Shown: piece by piece, positions 39,258-47,413 of the stretch
Numbering within the stretch: position 1 is the first letter of the stretch
How the letters are laid out: every line of letters starts with the position of its first letter
NCBI RefSeq assembly: GCF_030655415.1
Contig: NZ_JAURVN010000006.1
Span: forward strand, 1 to 64,000
Direction: 5' to 3'
Length of the DNA stretch: 64,000 nucleotides
Source of the DNA: Herminiimonas sp.
GTDB taxonomy: Bacteria > Pseudomonadota > Gammaproteobacteria > Burkholderiales > Burkholderiaceae
Notes under the pieces: model-generated
What the model was told of the DNA's origin: nothing
Seen by the model: the letters and a program-made list of their open reading frames with translations, nothing else
The model's database searches: none
Made by a program: the position numbers and the translations under genes

Positions 39258-39332
39258 ATCAATACATTATTTCGCCGCATTCTTCACGCCATCCTGTTCG
39301 AATTTTGCGCCCTGATTATTCTGGTTCCTCTG

Positions 39333-39686
39333 ATGTCTTACGGCTTCAATATGGATATGTTCCATTTTGGCGCCTTGGCATTACTGCTGGCCGCAGCTGC
39401 CATGTTGAGCAATATGATTTACAACCATTTCTATGAAATAGTTGAACATCGTTATGGCTGGCGTCGTACGGTCGGGATGCGGGTTTGGCACACTATTGGT
39501 TTCGAGGTGTTTTTCATGTCGATTGCGTTGCCGCTGACGGCGTGGTGGTTGAGTATTTCGATACTTGATGCGCTGGTTCTCGATCTGGTGTTTTCAGCGT
39601 TTTTCATGCTGTACGCGTTTTGCTTCAACTGGGTGTATGACATTGCGCGGCATCGCTTGGCATTGCGGCGGGCTACGCAGAAATAA
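39333..39686 (+). CDS. PACE-family multidrug efflux protein; start codon uncertain
   Basis: 117 aa from the first ATG, but family homology begins further upstream. PACE proteins have four TM helices in two similar halves. Here the second half shows RVWHTIGFE and the linker MIYNHFYEIVEHRYGWRRT. The matching first-half motif RRILHAILFE lies in frame before the ATG (nt ~39273-39302), and its glutamate is needed in AceI. The frame is open from 39231, yet it has no ATG, GTG or TTG there, only codons such as ATC (39258), ATT (39279) or CTG (39294). Translation from a rare start at about 39258 or a truncated gene are both possible. Confidence 0.8.
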   Translation: MSYGFNMDMFHFGALALLLAAAAMLSNMIYNHFYEIVEHRYGWRRTVGMRVWHTIGFEVFFMSIALPLTAWWLSISILDALVLDLVFSAFFMLYAFCFNWVYDIARHRLALRRATQK

Positions 39687-39740
39687 TCTGCGCGAGCGCC
39701 GTGCTTGGCTACAATCAGGCATTCTTTTTCCTAGGCAGAC

Positions 39741-40712
39741 ATGAACGATTCTGCAGCCGTATCTCCACTGTTCCCACCATTGCAACCGCATCGTAGCGGC
39801 ATGTTGGCGGTCGATGCTTTGCATACGCTGTATTGGGAAGAGTGCGGCAATCCTGACGGCGTGCCAGTTCTATTTTTGCATGGCGGTCCTGGCGGCGGCA
39901 TTACTCCTACACACAGGCAATTTTTCGACCCGGCGTATTACCGCATCGTATTGTTCGATCAACGCGGCTCAGGGAAATCAACGCCGCTCGGCGAAGTGCG
40001 CGATAACACAACGCCTTTGCTGATAGCAGACATCGAAGCATTACGTCGGATGCTTAATATCGATCAATGGCTGGTGTTTGGTGGTTCGTGGGGTGCGACG
40101 CTGGCGCTGGCTTATGGGCAGGCGCATCCCCAATCTTGTCTTGGATTTATTTTGCGTGGAATTTTTCTGTGCACGCGCGCCGAGATTGACTGGTTTTTAT
40201 ATGGCATGCGCGCAATTTTTCCGGAAGCGCATGATGCATTCGTTGCGGCGATTCCTGAAAATGAGCGTAGTGATTTGCTGCATGCGTATGAACGCAGATT
40301 GTTTGGTGATGATGTTGAGTTGGCGACGCAGACTGCGCGTGACTGGAGTCGTTATGAAGGCGCTTGTCTGTTTTTGCATCCGCAGCCGGAAACGTTAGAC
40401 GCTTGTGGTGACGATGCGATCGCGCTTGGCATAGGTCGTTTGGAAGCGCATTATTTTTTGCATCAGGGATTCATGGCGGAAGATCAATTGATACGCGAGA
40501 TTGATCGCATCCGTCATTTGCCGGCGGTGATTGTGCAGGGGCGCTATGACGCGGTCTGCCCACCGGTTTCTGCGTATCGCTTGCATCAAGCGTGGCCGCA
40601 AGCCAAATTGCATATCGTCGCGGATGCCGGACATGCCGCGATGGAGCCAGGTACGGCGGCGGTGCTGATTGCTGCAACTGAACAATTCCGTACGCGGCAA
40701 TGCTTTGATTGA
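39741..40712 (+). CDS. pip: Prolyl aminopeptidase
   Basis: 323 aa cytoplasmic serine peptidase (S33) that removes N-terminal proline. The alpha/beta-hydrolase hallmarks are the oxyanion segment LHGGPGGG, the nucleophile S116 in FGGSWGAT, the aspartate in QGRYDAVCP, and the histidine in ADAGHAA. The DQRGSGKS motif is typical of the family. It lies 54 bp after the PACE gene. Confidence 0.93.
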   Translation: MNDSAAVSPLFPPLQPHRSGMLAVDALHTLYWEECGNPDGVPVLFLHGGPGGGITPTHRQFFDPAYYRIVLFDQRGSGKSTPLGEVRDNTTPLLIADIEALRRMLNIDQWLVFGGSWGATLALAYGQAHPQSCLGFILRGIFLCTRAEIDWFLYGMRAIFPEAHDAFVAAIPENERSDLLHAYERRLFGDDVELATQTARDWSRYEGACLFLHPQPETLDACGDDAIALGIGRLEAHYFLHQGFMAEDQLIREIDRIRHLPAVIVQGRYDAVCPPVSAYRLHQAWPQAKLHIVADAGHAAMEPGTAAVLIAATEQFRTRQCFD

Positions 40713-40806
40713 AATAATTGCAGATTTATCTTTAGCGCCGCTGGGCTAAAGGATGAACGGAACCAGCTTCTCAGTTTCCGAGTCGAATCATTAACTTCCT
40801 TATGAT

Positions 40807-41280
40807 GTGAACGCCAAAATGATAAAAACACGAATCACGATCACGATGCTCTTGCTGGCGTTGGCCGGATGTAGCGGCAAGGAAGGCTTGGAACGCACCG
40901 AGATAGAAACCACCACGGACGGCACTTCCAAAGCCGATTCCATCGGCGAGTACAAGGTCGCTTTAGCGAATCGCATCGTGCAAGTCAATTCCACCAAGGT
41001 GTATATCGGCCGACCGCAAGCACTGTTGCGTTCGGTCGTGGTGGTGAAATATACGGTGGATGCCAACGGTAGTTTGGTGCGCAGCGAGATTTTGCGCTCG
41101 AACCGCGATCGCACTACCGAGGCGACTGCGCTTTCTACCTTGCGCAACACGGCACCGTTTCCAAAACCAGCATCTTCCTTGTTGAAAAACGGCCGCGTGG
41201 AATTGATGGAGACCTGGCTATTCAATAATGATGGCCGCTTCCAGCTGCGCACGATTGCCGAACCGCAAATGGATGAATAA
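40807..41280 (+). CDS. TonB C-terminal-like lipoprotein
   Basis: 157 aa from a GTG (an ATG at 40819 is equally possible). It has a lipoprotein signal with lipobox LAGC. Residues ~65-150 resemble the TonB C-terminal fold (VVVKYTVDANGSLVRSEILR, then LSTLRNTAPFPKPAS). It lacks the proline-rich spacer and TM anchor of a true energy transducer. Its role is unknown. Confidence 0.75.
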   Translation: MNAKMIKTRITITMLLLALAGCSGKEGLERTEIETTTDGTSKADSIGEYKVALANRIVQVNSTKVYIGRPQALLRSVVVVKYTVDANGSLVRSEILRSNRDRTTEATALSTLRNTAPFPKPASSLLKNGRVELMETWLFNNDGRFQLRTIAEPQMDE

Positions 41281-41349
41281 ACTCTTGCTCATGAGCGCAT
41301 GCACATTTACATGTGCTCTACTCGATAAATAAAAACGAAAGAACGAGTA

Positions 41350-42126
41350 ATGAGTTTAAGTTGGTTGATCAATGCCGCTCTCGGCGCATTGTTATTGCCG
41401 CCGCTGAATCTGATTCTGCTGTGTGCCTTGGGCTTGTGGCTGCGCTGCCGTTGGCCACGCCTTGGTGTGGGTTTGTCCATCGCGGCTTTACTCATCTTGA
41501 CTGTCATCAGTACGCGCTTCGGCGCTTCACTATTCGTCACGCCGCTAGAACGATTAAATCCTGCTTTGTCGTCGACCAAAGATACTCGTGCGCAGGCTAT
41601 TGTTGTGTTGGGTGGCGGGCGCATCAGCGCTGCACCTGAATATGCGGCGCAAGACATTCCAAGCGCGGCTGCTTTGCAACGCATGCACTACGCAGCAAAA
41701 TTACAGCGTGAAACCAGCTTGCCCTTGCTGGTAAGCGGCGGTCAGCCGGACGGCGCTGCGGAATCAGAAGCTTCAATCATGGCGCGCGTGTTGCGCGAGG
41801 ATTTTTCGGTGCCGGTGAAATGGGTAGAAGGCGCGTCGAACAATACGGCAGAGAATGCGCAGTTCTCTTATCGCATGTTGAACGCTGTCGGCGTGCATCG
41901 CATCCTTCTTGTTACAGACGCGTTCCATATGCAGCGCGCGAAATTGGTGTTCGAACAAATGGGGTTTGAAGTGATTGTGGCCCCGACTATTTTTGTGAGT
42001 AATACGCGGTCCACGCCAGCTGATTTTTTGCCAAGCGCGCACTGGCTTCAGAAGTCATCTTATGCAATGCATGAATGGCTAGGACTTGCATGGTATGGAT
42101 TGCGCTATCGAAATTTAGGCAAGTAA
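41350..42126 (+). CDS. YdcF/ElyC/SanA-family (DUF218) membrane protein
   Basis: 258 aa with two N-terminal TM segments (~8-30 and ~38-58) and a DUF218 domain (~80-230). Motifs are AQAIVVLGGGR, LLVSGGQPDG and SNNTAENAQFS, then ILLVTDAFHMQRA. Related E. coli proteins ElyC and SanA affect envelope integrity and lipid carrier use. The exact reaction is not known. Confidence 0.87.
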   Translation: MSLSWLINAALGALLLPPLNLILLCALGLWLRCRWPRLGVGLSIAALLILTVISTRFGASLFVTPLERLNPALSSTKDTRAQAIVVLGGGRISAAPEYAAQDIPSAAALQRMHYAAKLQRETSLPLLVSGGQPDGAAESEASIMARVLREDFSVPVKWVEGASNNTAENAQFSYRMLNAVGVHRILLVTDAFHMQRAKLVFEQMGFEVIVAPTIFVSNTRSTPADFLPSAHWLQKSSYAMHEWLGLAWYGLRYRNLGK

Positions 42127-42347
42127 TTCAGCTAAACAATTTAGTAAAAATTTTGATGAATATCATACTATTTTGCGCCATCGTTACACACTCTTACATT
42201 AGATAAATTCCTTTTTATTCAATGCCTTGCGAATATTATTTCGCAATTTTAGGCCTGAAATATTCACCTCATCGAACGACGGCGCTCTACGGTTCTCCAA
42301 CTTCTGCATGTGATTAATATGCTTTCCATTCACTAAAGGAGTTTGCT

Positions 42348-42737
42348 ATGAACTTGAAAAAAACTATTCATGCCGTGTCGTTCGTGGTTGTTGCATCCAT
42401 TTCTTCCATCGCATTGGCACAAGGAGTTGGTGTCGGTGCAGGAGTCGGGGCGGGTGCGGGTAGCTCGACCTCAGGCGCTGGCAGCTCAACTGGCGGCAAA
42501 GCGAATGTCGGTGTTGGTGTGCAAGCTGGCAGCACCGGCGGTAGTACTGATGCAGGTGTAAGCACCGGTAGCACGGTGCAAGGTGCAAAAGGTACAGCGC
42601 ACGATGCAAAGGCCGGTACCTCGGCTGCAGCAGACGTCAATGTGCGTAATCAAGAGCAAAAAGCCGCGCGTGAAAAACGAGATGCTGAAGCAAAAGCCAG
42701 CCTCGATGCACGTGTTAAAGCGCAGCGTGGGAATTAA
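42348..42737 (+). CDS. Secreted Gly/Ser-rich low-complexity protein
   Basis: 129 aa. The signal peptide ends ...SIALA. A Gly/Ala/Ser/Val-rich stretch follows (~26-90; GVGVGAGVGAGAGSS), then a charged helical tail (EQKAAREKRDAEAKASLDAR). AAAGGAG precedes the ATG. No family was recognised. It resembles other small exported proteins of this group, such as the one at 33523. Confidence 0.7.
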   Translation: MNLKKTIHAVSFVVVASISSIALAQGVGVGAGVGAGAGSSTSGAGSSTGGKANVGVGVQAGSTGGSTDAGVSTGSTVQGAKGTAHDAKAGTSAAADVNVRNQEQKAAREKRDAEAKASLDARVKAQRGN

Positions 42738-42796
42738 TATCTGCGTAAATTCGGGAAGACTGTTTAACGTTTGATTGTTCCCGATTTGTATTCAAT

Positions 42797-42824
42797 AAAA
42801 AGCGACTTTCGGGTCGCTTTTTAT
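42797..42824 (+). terminator. Intrinsic terminator after the Gly-rich gene
   Basis: AAAAGCGAC / GTCGCTTTTT stem with a TTTCGG loop and a T-run. Confidence 0.88.
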
Positions 42825-42972
42825 TTGGAAAATCCAGTTATGAAATCATCGCAAAAAATGATGTGCGCGTAATCGTGCCCTGGTTCTTGCAGATTGATGC
42901 AGCACGTCTTGATCAATCTGCTTAAAATGAAGGACCTGATCGTTTGATCATTATTATTTTTTAGGACGCGGT

Positions 42973-43458
42973 ATGACTTTGATCGATAGCAAACGTCCTT
43001 CCAAGCTTTATTATTTTTCTGAGCGCAGCAGCCTTGAGCGCTCGTTATCGCTAGGCGAATTCCGTTTAATTCCGCCGCCGCCAGATCTGGCTGCACATGC
43101 AGCGACTCCCGGCCAATATCTAAGCCTCAGTTTGATGCAAAGCTTTGATGGCACTTTGTTCGATGCAGCACCTGGCGTGGATTCCTATCTGGTCGTACAC
43201 AATGCAGAAGAATTTGGCGAGCGCCTGCATAAAGCTGTGCAAAGAACGCTGCCGAATTGGGCGGGTATCGATGCTGCAGTTTCATACGGCGCGCCCAGTC
43301 CCTTGGGCAAAGTGTTTTCCAAAACCAAGGATCACGCCAAAGAAAACGAATGGCGTTTTGCCTGGCGGCCCATGCATGCAGGCGCATCCGTGCATCCTGT
43401 CGTGATCAAAATCGGCAGCATAGAAGATATCGCCGAACTGCATAGCCGCAACGATTGA
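42973..43458 (+). CDS. Protein of unknown function
   Basis: 161 aa, soluble, with no signal peptide. It begins RPSKLYYFSERSSLERSLSL and contains LYLSLSLMQSFD-like and KENEWRFAWRP segments; the latter is faintly like DUF2971-type proteins. No firm family call. It lies 49-58 bp before the lipoamide-dehydrogenase-like gene on the same strand. Confidence 0.65.
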   Translation: MTLIDSKRPSKLYYFSERSSLERSLSLGEFRLIPPPPDLAAHAATPGQYLSLSLMQSFDGTLFDAAPGVDSYLVVHNAEEFGERLHKAVQRTLPNWAGIDAAVSYGAPSPLGKVFSKTKDHAKENEWRFAWRPMHAGASVHPVVIKIGSIEDIAELHSRND

Positions 43459-43515
43459 TCGCGCTATAACGCCGATCATGCTCCGCAATGACATTGTCTT
43501 TCTAAAGTGAAAATA

Positions 43516-44949
43516 ATGAAAACTCTGGAATTTGATGTGGCAGTGATAGGTGCAGGTAGTGCCGGCTTGTCAGCCTATCGCGCCGCCAAGGCGCACGGCA
43601 AAAGCGCGGTGTTAATCGAAAGCGGTCCGTATGGCACGACTTGCGCGCGCGTAGGTTGCATGCCGAGCAAATTATTGATCGCAGCAGCGGAAGCGGCGCA
43701 TGCGATTGCCGAGGCTCCGGGCTTCGGGGTGCATGCAGGCGGTTTGCGTATCGATGGCAAAGCCGTCATGCAGCGTGTCAAAAGTGAGCGCGATCGCTTC
43801 GTCGGTTTTGTCGTCAAGGGTGTGGAAAACATAGACTCCGCCGAGCGCTTGCGCGGTCATGCGCGGTTTATCGCAGTCGATTGTTTGCAAATCGACGATC
43901 ACACGCAAGTGAAGGCCGAACGCATAGTGATTGCAGCCGGTTCCAGCCCGCAGATACCAAAAGAATTGCGTGATCTTGGCGAACATTTGATCGTCAATGA
44001 CGATGTGTTTGCGTGGGATGATTTGCCGGAATCTGTGGCCGTAATCGGTACGGGTGTGATTGGTTTGGAATTGGGGCAAGCCTTGCATAGACTGGGCGTG
44101 CGCGTTGCGATTTTTGGTCGTGGCGGCAAAGTGGCGCAGCTGAGTGACGAAACAGTTAATCAAACTGCCGTCGATTGCCTAGGTGCCGAACTTGATTTGC
44201 GTTTGAATACGACGCTGGTTGGCGTCAAGTTGGTGAATCAGCAAGTTGAATTGCATACGCGCAGTGATGAAGGTATTGAACGTATTGAACATTTTCAATA
44301 TGTGTTGGCGGCGACAGGTCGCACACCGAATATCGCAGGATTGGGATTGGAAATGACCGGCCTGCAACTCAATGAACATGGCCTGCCTTTGTTCAATCCG
44401 CTGACGATGCAATGCGGCGATAGCGCGATTTTTATTGCGGGCGATGTCGATAATGATAGACCCTTGCTGCATGAAGCGACTGATGAAGGACGCATAGCTG
44501 GCGATAACGCTGCGCGTTTTCCGAATGTGGTCGAAGGTTTGCGGCGCGTTGGATTGGGGATTGCCTTTACGGATCCGCAGATCGCGACAGTCGGGCAAAC
44601 TCACCGCAGCTTGAAGAAAGATCATTTTCAGACCGGTGGAGTATCGTTCGCCGATCAGGGCCGCAGCCGCGTCATGTTGCAGAACCGCGGTTTGCTACGG
44701 GTTTATGCAGAGCGCGGTTCACATCGGTTTCTCGGCGCCGAAATGATAGGACCGCGTGCCGAGCATCTGGCGCACTTATTGGCGTGGGCATGCCAAAATC
44801 AAATGACGGTCGATCAAATGTTGGAGATGCCGTTTTATCATCCGGTGATTGAAGAGGGGGTGCGTACGGCTTTGCGGGATTTGAAAGAAAATCTGGTCAA
44901 GCAGGTCAGCGCCATCGAACACTGCGCTGATTGCACGCCTGGCGTTTGA
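43516..44949 (+). CDS. Dihydrolipoyl-dehydrogenase-like flavoprotein disulfide reductase
   Basis: 477 aa. It has an FAD motif (VAVIGAGSAGLSAYRAA), the redox-active pair CARVGCMPSK, and a NAD(P) motif (VAVIGTGVIGLELG). The second FAD motif (IFIAGDV) and the C-terminal catalytic HPVIEEG (FYHPVIEEGVRTAL) follow. The enzyme should move electrons between a disulfide substrate and NAD(P). It is not next to pyruvate or 2-oxoglutarate dehydrogenase genes, so the partner is unknown. The ATG at 43516 is preferred over a GTG at 43507. Confidence 0.9.
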   Translation: MKTLEFDVAVIGAGSAGLSAYRAAKAHGKSAVLIESGPYGTTCARVGCMPSKLLIAAAEAAHAIAEAPGFGVHAGGLRIDGKAVMQRVKSERDRFVGFVVKGVENIDSAERLRGHARFIAVDCLQIDDHTQVKAERIVIAAGSSPQIPKELRDLGEHLIVNDDVFAWDDLPESVAVIGTGVIGLELGQALHRLGVRVAIFGRGGKVAQLSDETVNQTAVDCLGAELDLRLNTTLVGVKLVNQQVELHTRSDEGIERIEHFQYVLAATGRTPNIAGLGLEMTGLQLNEHGLPLFNPLTMQCGDSAIFIAGDVDNDRPLLHEATDEGRIAGDNAARFPNVVEGLRRVGLGIAFTDPQIATVGQTHRSLKKDHFQTGGVSFADQGRSRVMLQNRGLLRVYAERGSHRFLGAEMIGPRAEHLAHLLAWACQNQMTVDQMLEMPFYHPVIEEGVRTALRDLKENLVKQVSAIEHCADCTPGV

Positions 44950-45267
44950 ATTAGATAAATTCAATTTCGAGAAATTATTTGCATCTTATGTGCGGTAACG
45001 CCTAGTCGCCGTAGCTCTAAATATGATAAAACTTAGGCAAGCATTTAGCATTGCAGTTTGAATGTTTAACATCTGCAACTAATGAATAAAGCCGAGGTCA
45101 CAATGTTGATGATCGGCATCGTAGCCTGAGAAACGACGGTTATTTGCCTGTTCTGATAATGAATATGTGATTTAAATATGTAATACGCAGTACCGTTTTA
45201 CAGATTTTTATCGAAGGCGGACCGCAGTTTGTTTTGACCATTTGATCTAATAATAAGGGGCATCATC
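44950..45267. other. 318-bp gap
   Basis: AT-rich DNA before the ElaB-like operon. No gene, RNA or repeat was recognised. It presumably holds that operon's promoter. Confidence 0.5.
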
Positions 45268-45570
45268 ATGAAAGCATCTACCTTGAAAACCACACGGAGC
45301 GATATGAAAACCTTAGTCAAAGACGCACAAGAATTATTCCGTGAAGCGACTAGCGCCACTGGCGAACGCGCAGATGAACTGCGTAGCCGCGGCCTGCAAT
45401 TGCTGGATTCGGCATTGACGCGCGCGCATGAAGTGCAAACCGCAGCGATCGAAACCGGCAAGGAAGTCGCTGAAAAAACCGACGAATACGTGCATGAAAA
45501 TCCATGGCGCGCTGTGGCAATTTCAGCCGGCGTTGGTGTTTTGGTGGGCCTTTTGATTTCACGTAAGTAA
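45268..45570 (+). CDS. ElaB/YqjD/DUF883-family membrane-anchored protein
   Basis: 100 aa. A long amphipathic helix (~12-75) with Glu/Lys/Ala pattern precedes the family segment ENPWRAVAISAGVGVLVGLL and RK at the end. In E. coli the paralogues bind ribosomes at the inner membrane in stationary phase and stress. AAGGGG precedes the ATG. It is first of a three-gene set like yqjD-yqjE-yqjK. Confidence 0.9.
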   Translation: MKASTLKTTRSDMKTLVKDAQELFREATSATGERADELRSRGLQLLDSALTRAHEVQTAAIETGKEVAEKTDEYVHENPWRAVAISAGVGVLVGLLISRK

Positions 45571-45586
45571 TCGAACGGATCCGATC

Positions 45587-45979
45587 ATGGAACAGCCTAG
45601 CTCCCGTTCGCAAGATACTCGTCCTGGTCTGATTGGCGGCATCGTCGAGCTTGCCAAGAATTCCTTCGGCTTGTTAATGAGCCGTATTGAACTTGCCGCG
45701 CTGGAGCTGGCTGAAGTCAGAACGCATCTGCTGCAATTGGTGGTCCTGTTTGCTTTAGGCGTTATTGTTGCATTCTTTGCGATTGGTTACTGGACTGTGC
45801 TGATTGCGTATCTCAGTTGGCCGACGTTGGGCTGGAAGATTTTGCTGATTCTTGCGATCGTATGTACGGTGATTGCCGCTGGCATCCTTTTCTATATTCA
45901 GTCACTGATCCGACAAGGGAAGTTATCCATGCCGGCAACCATGCAGGAATTGCGAAATGACCACGATGCATTGTTGTAA
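45587..45979 (+). CDS. YqjE-like (phage holin family, PF07332-type) membrane protein
   Basis: 130 aa with two TM segments (~45-70 and ~80-103) and N-terminal IVELAKNSFGLLMSRIELAA typical of the family. Despite the family name there is no phage context. It starts 16 bp after the ElaB-like gene. Confidence 0.87.
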   Translation: MEQPSSRSQDTRPGLIGGIVELAKNSFGLLMSRIELAALELAEVRTHLLQLVVLFALGVIVAFFAIGYWTVLIAYLSWPTLGWKILLILAIVCTVIAAGILFYIQSLIRQGKLSMPATMQELRNDHDALL

Positions 45980-45994
45980 TCCAAGAGGGTTTGC

Positions 45995-46411
45995 ATGACA
46001 CAAGATAGTCAACCGGAAAAACAAGAAACACTCGCGCAGCAAAAGAAAAGATTGCTGCAGGAGTGCGATGCCTATCGAGCCGGCATAGGCCGCTCACGCC
46101 GCGTAGTCAGCGCACATCTTGGTCCTAATGAAATTGCCAAGACGGCTATCGGCTTGGTCAGCAGACGGGCACAAATAGCGTTTGCCAATTTTTCCGACAT
46201 GTTTGATTTCAATAGTTTGACTGCTGCGAAGTTGCAACGACTGTTGCCCTTGGTCGTGAGTGGTGTTTCTTTGCTGGCGAAAGGCACTATATTGCGCTCA
46301 CTTTTGCGCGGCGCAGCGGTTGCCGGTGTGGGTGCGACAGCGATTTATTTTGCTACCCGCAAAAAGAAAAAGGCGAGTCAGGAACATGTCGCCTTGCATG
46401 AGCGCTTGTAA
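45995..46411 (+). CDS. YqjK-like protein
   Basis: 138 aa, basic. A charged N-terminal coil (QQKKRLLQECDAYRAGIG) precedes a hydrophobic segment near 105-120 and a KKKK end. The position third after ElaB- and YqjE-like genes, 15 bp on, supports a YqjK-type role, although sequence similarity is modest. GAGGG precedes the ATG. Confidence 0.7.
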   Translation: MTQDSQPEKQETLAQQKKRLLQECDAYRAGIGRSRRVVSAHLGPNEIAKTAIGLVSRRAQIAFANFSDMFDFNSLTAAKLQRLLPLVVSGVSLLAKGTILRSLLRGAAVAGVGATAIYFATRKKKKASQEHVALHERL

Positions 46412-46468
46412 AACATTCTTGCGATAAGCAATCGATCATCGTTAAGATAAACAGTTGAAATGCCTAAT

Positions 46469-46498
46469 AAAAAAGCCGACTTGACGTCGGCTTTTTTA
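46469..46498 (+). terminator. Bidirectional intrinsic terminator
   Basis: AAAAAGCCGAC / GTCGGCTTTTTT stem with a TTGAC-type loop. A- and T-runs allow use by the ElaB operon (plus) and cytochrome gene (minus). Confidence 0.88.
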
Positions 46499-46514
46499 TT
46501 GCGTGCAGTAGATC

Positions 46515-47087
46515 TTACTTTGCTGGAGCTGGAGCTGGAGCTGGAGCTGCAGCCTCTGCCGCCGCTGCGGGTGCAGCAGGCGCTGGTACTTTAGGTTCTG
46601 CAAATTTGGCACCCGCGCTATTCGCCATCAAGACGACCACGCGTTCAACTTCTACATCATCCAAGTCAGGATTGCCGCCCTTGGCAGGCATCGCGCGTAT
46701 GCCCTCGATCGCATGCTTGGCCAGAGTTTCGTAGCCTTGCTTGATACGTGGAGCCCAAGCACCGGCATCGCCGAGTTTTGGTGCGCCAGCTGCGCCGGTG
46801 CCGTGACATGCAACGCAGGCCATTTTGTAAACTTCTTCACCGGTTTTCAATACTTTTGGTGCGTTCACATCTTTCAATGTGAAGCCTTCATCGGCAATCG
46901 GCTTGACGCGTGCCGCAACCGCTTCAGGATTTAATCCGTCGGAGCCTGCGCCTATTGTTTTGTCGTTAGTGACGTAAATCACCAGTAAAACGATACAGAT
47001 AATCGGGACCAGAAAACCGGCCAAGATGGCTAAAATGAGTTGCTTCGGCGTTTTAATCGCTGATTCTTCGTGGTGTGCGTCGCTCAT
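46515..47087 (-). CDS. Membrane-anchored cytochrome c5-type protein
   Basis: 190 aa from the ATG at 47087 (GAGGGA site). One TM anchor (~17-39) leads into a class I cytochrome c domain with haem motif CVACH (91-95) and axial Met in RAMPAKGG (~133). The sequence GAPKLGDAGAWAPR is typical of the c5 group. The tail is Ala/Pro-rich, encoded partly by a GCTGGA hexanucleotide repeat (46522-46547). It carries electrons in the periplasm, probably to a terminal oxidase. Confidence 0.9.
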   Translation of the reverse strand: MSDAHHEESAIKTPKQLILAILAGFLVPIICIVLLVIYVTNDKTIGAGSDGLNPEAVAARVKPIADEGFTLKDVNAPKVLKTGEEVYKMACVACHGTGAAGAPKLGDAGAWAPRIKQGYETLAKHAIEGIRAMPAKGGNPDLDDVEVERVVVLMANSAGAKFAEPKVPAPAAPAAAAEAAAPAPAPAPAK

Positions 47088-47292
47088 TATTCCCTCAATA
47101 CAATTTTCGAAAATCGTTAGACGGCGCATGCAGCCGACGATGACTGCGCGGCGCATGGTTTTAGCTCATGCTTTGCCAAACCCTTGATTATAGACACAAA
47201 GTAATCGAGTTGGAACGGCAAAACGTGGCTTTACGTGGACGGAAAGTCAGAAAAAAGGTATCCTGCAGACCTCTTCAAGGGGTCTCCCTTAT

Positions 47293-47368
47293 GCGGCTGT
47301 AGCTCAGTGGATAGAGTATTGGCCTCCGAAGCCAAGGGTCGCTGGTTCGATTCCAGCCAGCCGCACCA
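47293..47368 (+). tRNA. tRNA-Arg (CCG)
   Basis: 76 nt cloverleaf with encoded CCA, acceptor GCGGCTG/CAGCCGC, anticodon stem TTGGC/GCCAA, and loop CTCCGAA giving CCG. It stands alone. Confidence 0.95.
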
Positions 47369-47413
47369 ATTAGCTTATCTCGTTGTTAATTATTCAAACG
47401 CTTATTCAAATGC

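Noticed and set aside
45587..45979. Phage remnant suggested by a holin-family hit
   Set aside because: The family includes ordinary YqjE membrane proteins; the neighbours are ElaB- and YqjK-like and no other phage gene is present.
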